DNA from: Paraescarpia echinospica
Taxonomy: Eukaryota; Annelida; Polychaeta; Sabellida; Siboglinidae
Direction: 5' to 3'
Length of the DNA: 64,000 nt
Assembly (NCBI GenBank): GCA_020002185.1
Contig: CM034533.1
Coordinates: forward strand, 45,267,562-45,331,561
Positions within the stretch are counted from its first letter, which is position 1; every line of letters starts with the position of its first letter. The notes beneath the pieces are model-generated. The model ran no database searches. It saw only the letters and a list, made by a program, of their open reading frames with translations, and was not told where the DNA came from. Below, in pieces: positions 63,808 to 64,000 of this stretch. The position numbers and the translations under genes are program-made.

Positions 63808-64000
63808 GCCAACAATGAAAAGGGCGATGTTGCGCCCATTGTAGAAACGACATCCCCAAAAGTCGTCCTCACCATTAACGAGGCTACACACGCAGCGAAA
63901 GAGGCGAAGTTGTCTAAATTTGGTATCACTGGTCAGCTCCAACCCAACAACGAGGCGGAAGTGACGGAAGAGACGCCGACGGGTGACGTGGCGTCACTCA
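63808..64000 (+). CDS. Second exon of an unidentified gene, runs off the window
   Basis: After a strong acceptor (TTGTTTTCTCTCTCGCAG) the frame ANNEKGDVAPIVETTSPKVV, LTINEATHAAKEAKLSKFG, ITGQLQPNNEAEVTEETP is open to the window end. The text is hydrophilic, Glu/Thr-rich and probably a disordered N-terminal region. I do not recognise the family. Codon choice is richer in G and C than the surroundings, as expected of real coding sequence here. The minus-strand frames over this exon are shadows. Confidence 0.6.

Overview
The window is nuclear DNA of an invertebrate animal. It has spliced genes with GT-AG introns, a forkhead gene of the FoxQ2 type, a TMEM272-like membrane protein gene, CR1/Jockey-like and other LINE fragments, a Penelope-like fragment, hAT-like and PIF/Harbinger-like DNA transposons, a tRNA-derived SINE, and kilobases of mini- and microsatellites. 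A marine lophotrochozoan, most likely a mollusc, fits best; this is an inference from gene and repeat content, not a demonstrated identity. Prokaryotic features (operons, ribosome binding sites, CRISPR) do not apply. Many long open frames in the window are only tandem repeats read through.

Layout. 1-4 kb: unique sequence and a broken LINE. 4-8.9 kb: a 39/36-bp minisatellite and a 45-bp minisatellite, followed by CA/GA microsatellites to 10 kb. 11.2-13.6 kb: a nest of transposon remnants (CR1-like, Penelope-like, hAT-like). 15.0-18.3 kb: three 3' exons of a TMEM272-like gene on the minus strand. 18.6-20.3 kb: GACG and CACACCACA satellites and a 41-bp repeat. 21.7-25.6 kb: a 27-bp minisatellite of about 146 copies. 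26.8-29.0 kb: a 42-bp minisatellite of about 53 copies. 31-33.1 kb: degenerate ~190-bp repeats and a 72-bp repeat. 36.8-41 kb: SINE and hAT copies and a probable minus-strand two-exon gene start. 41.6-48.4 kb: LINE fragments (one with a 25-bp target-site duplication), a very homogeneous 22-bp satellite and a complete hAT-like element. 49.4-49.9 kb: GA, GACG and CCA repeats. 53-55.4 kb: a LINE 3' end, an internally deleted Harbinger-like element and a SINE. 57.2-58.4 kb: the intronless foxQ2-like gene, the best-supported complete gene. 59-61.9 kb: SINE and LINE tails and a GTGA repeat. 63.5-64 kb: the first two exons of an unidentified plus-strand gene that runs off the end.

The genes do not form a functional cluster. 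FoxQ2 proteins are transcription factors, best known for anterior/apical ectoderm patterning. The TMEM272-like protein is a small four-pass membrane protein of unknown function. Most of the rest is repeat-driven sequence. The most unusual aspect is that all four kilobase-scale or near-kilobase minisatellites have units divisible by three and therefore stay open in several frames on both strands. No defensible new molecular system beyond that was found.
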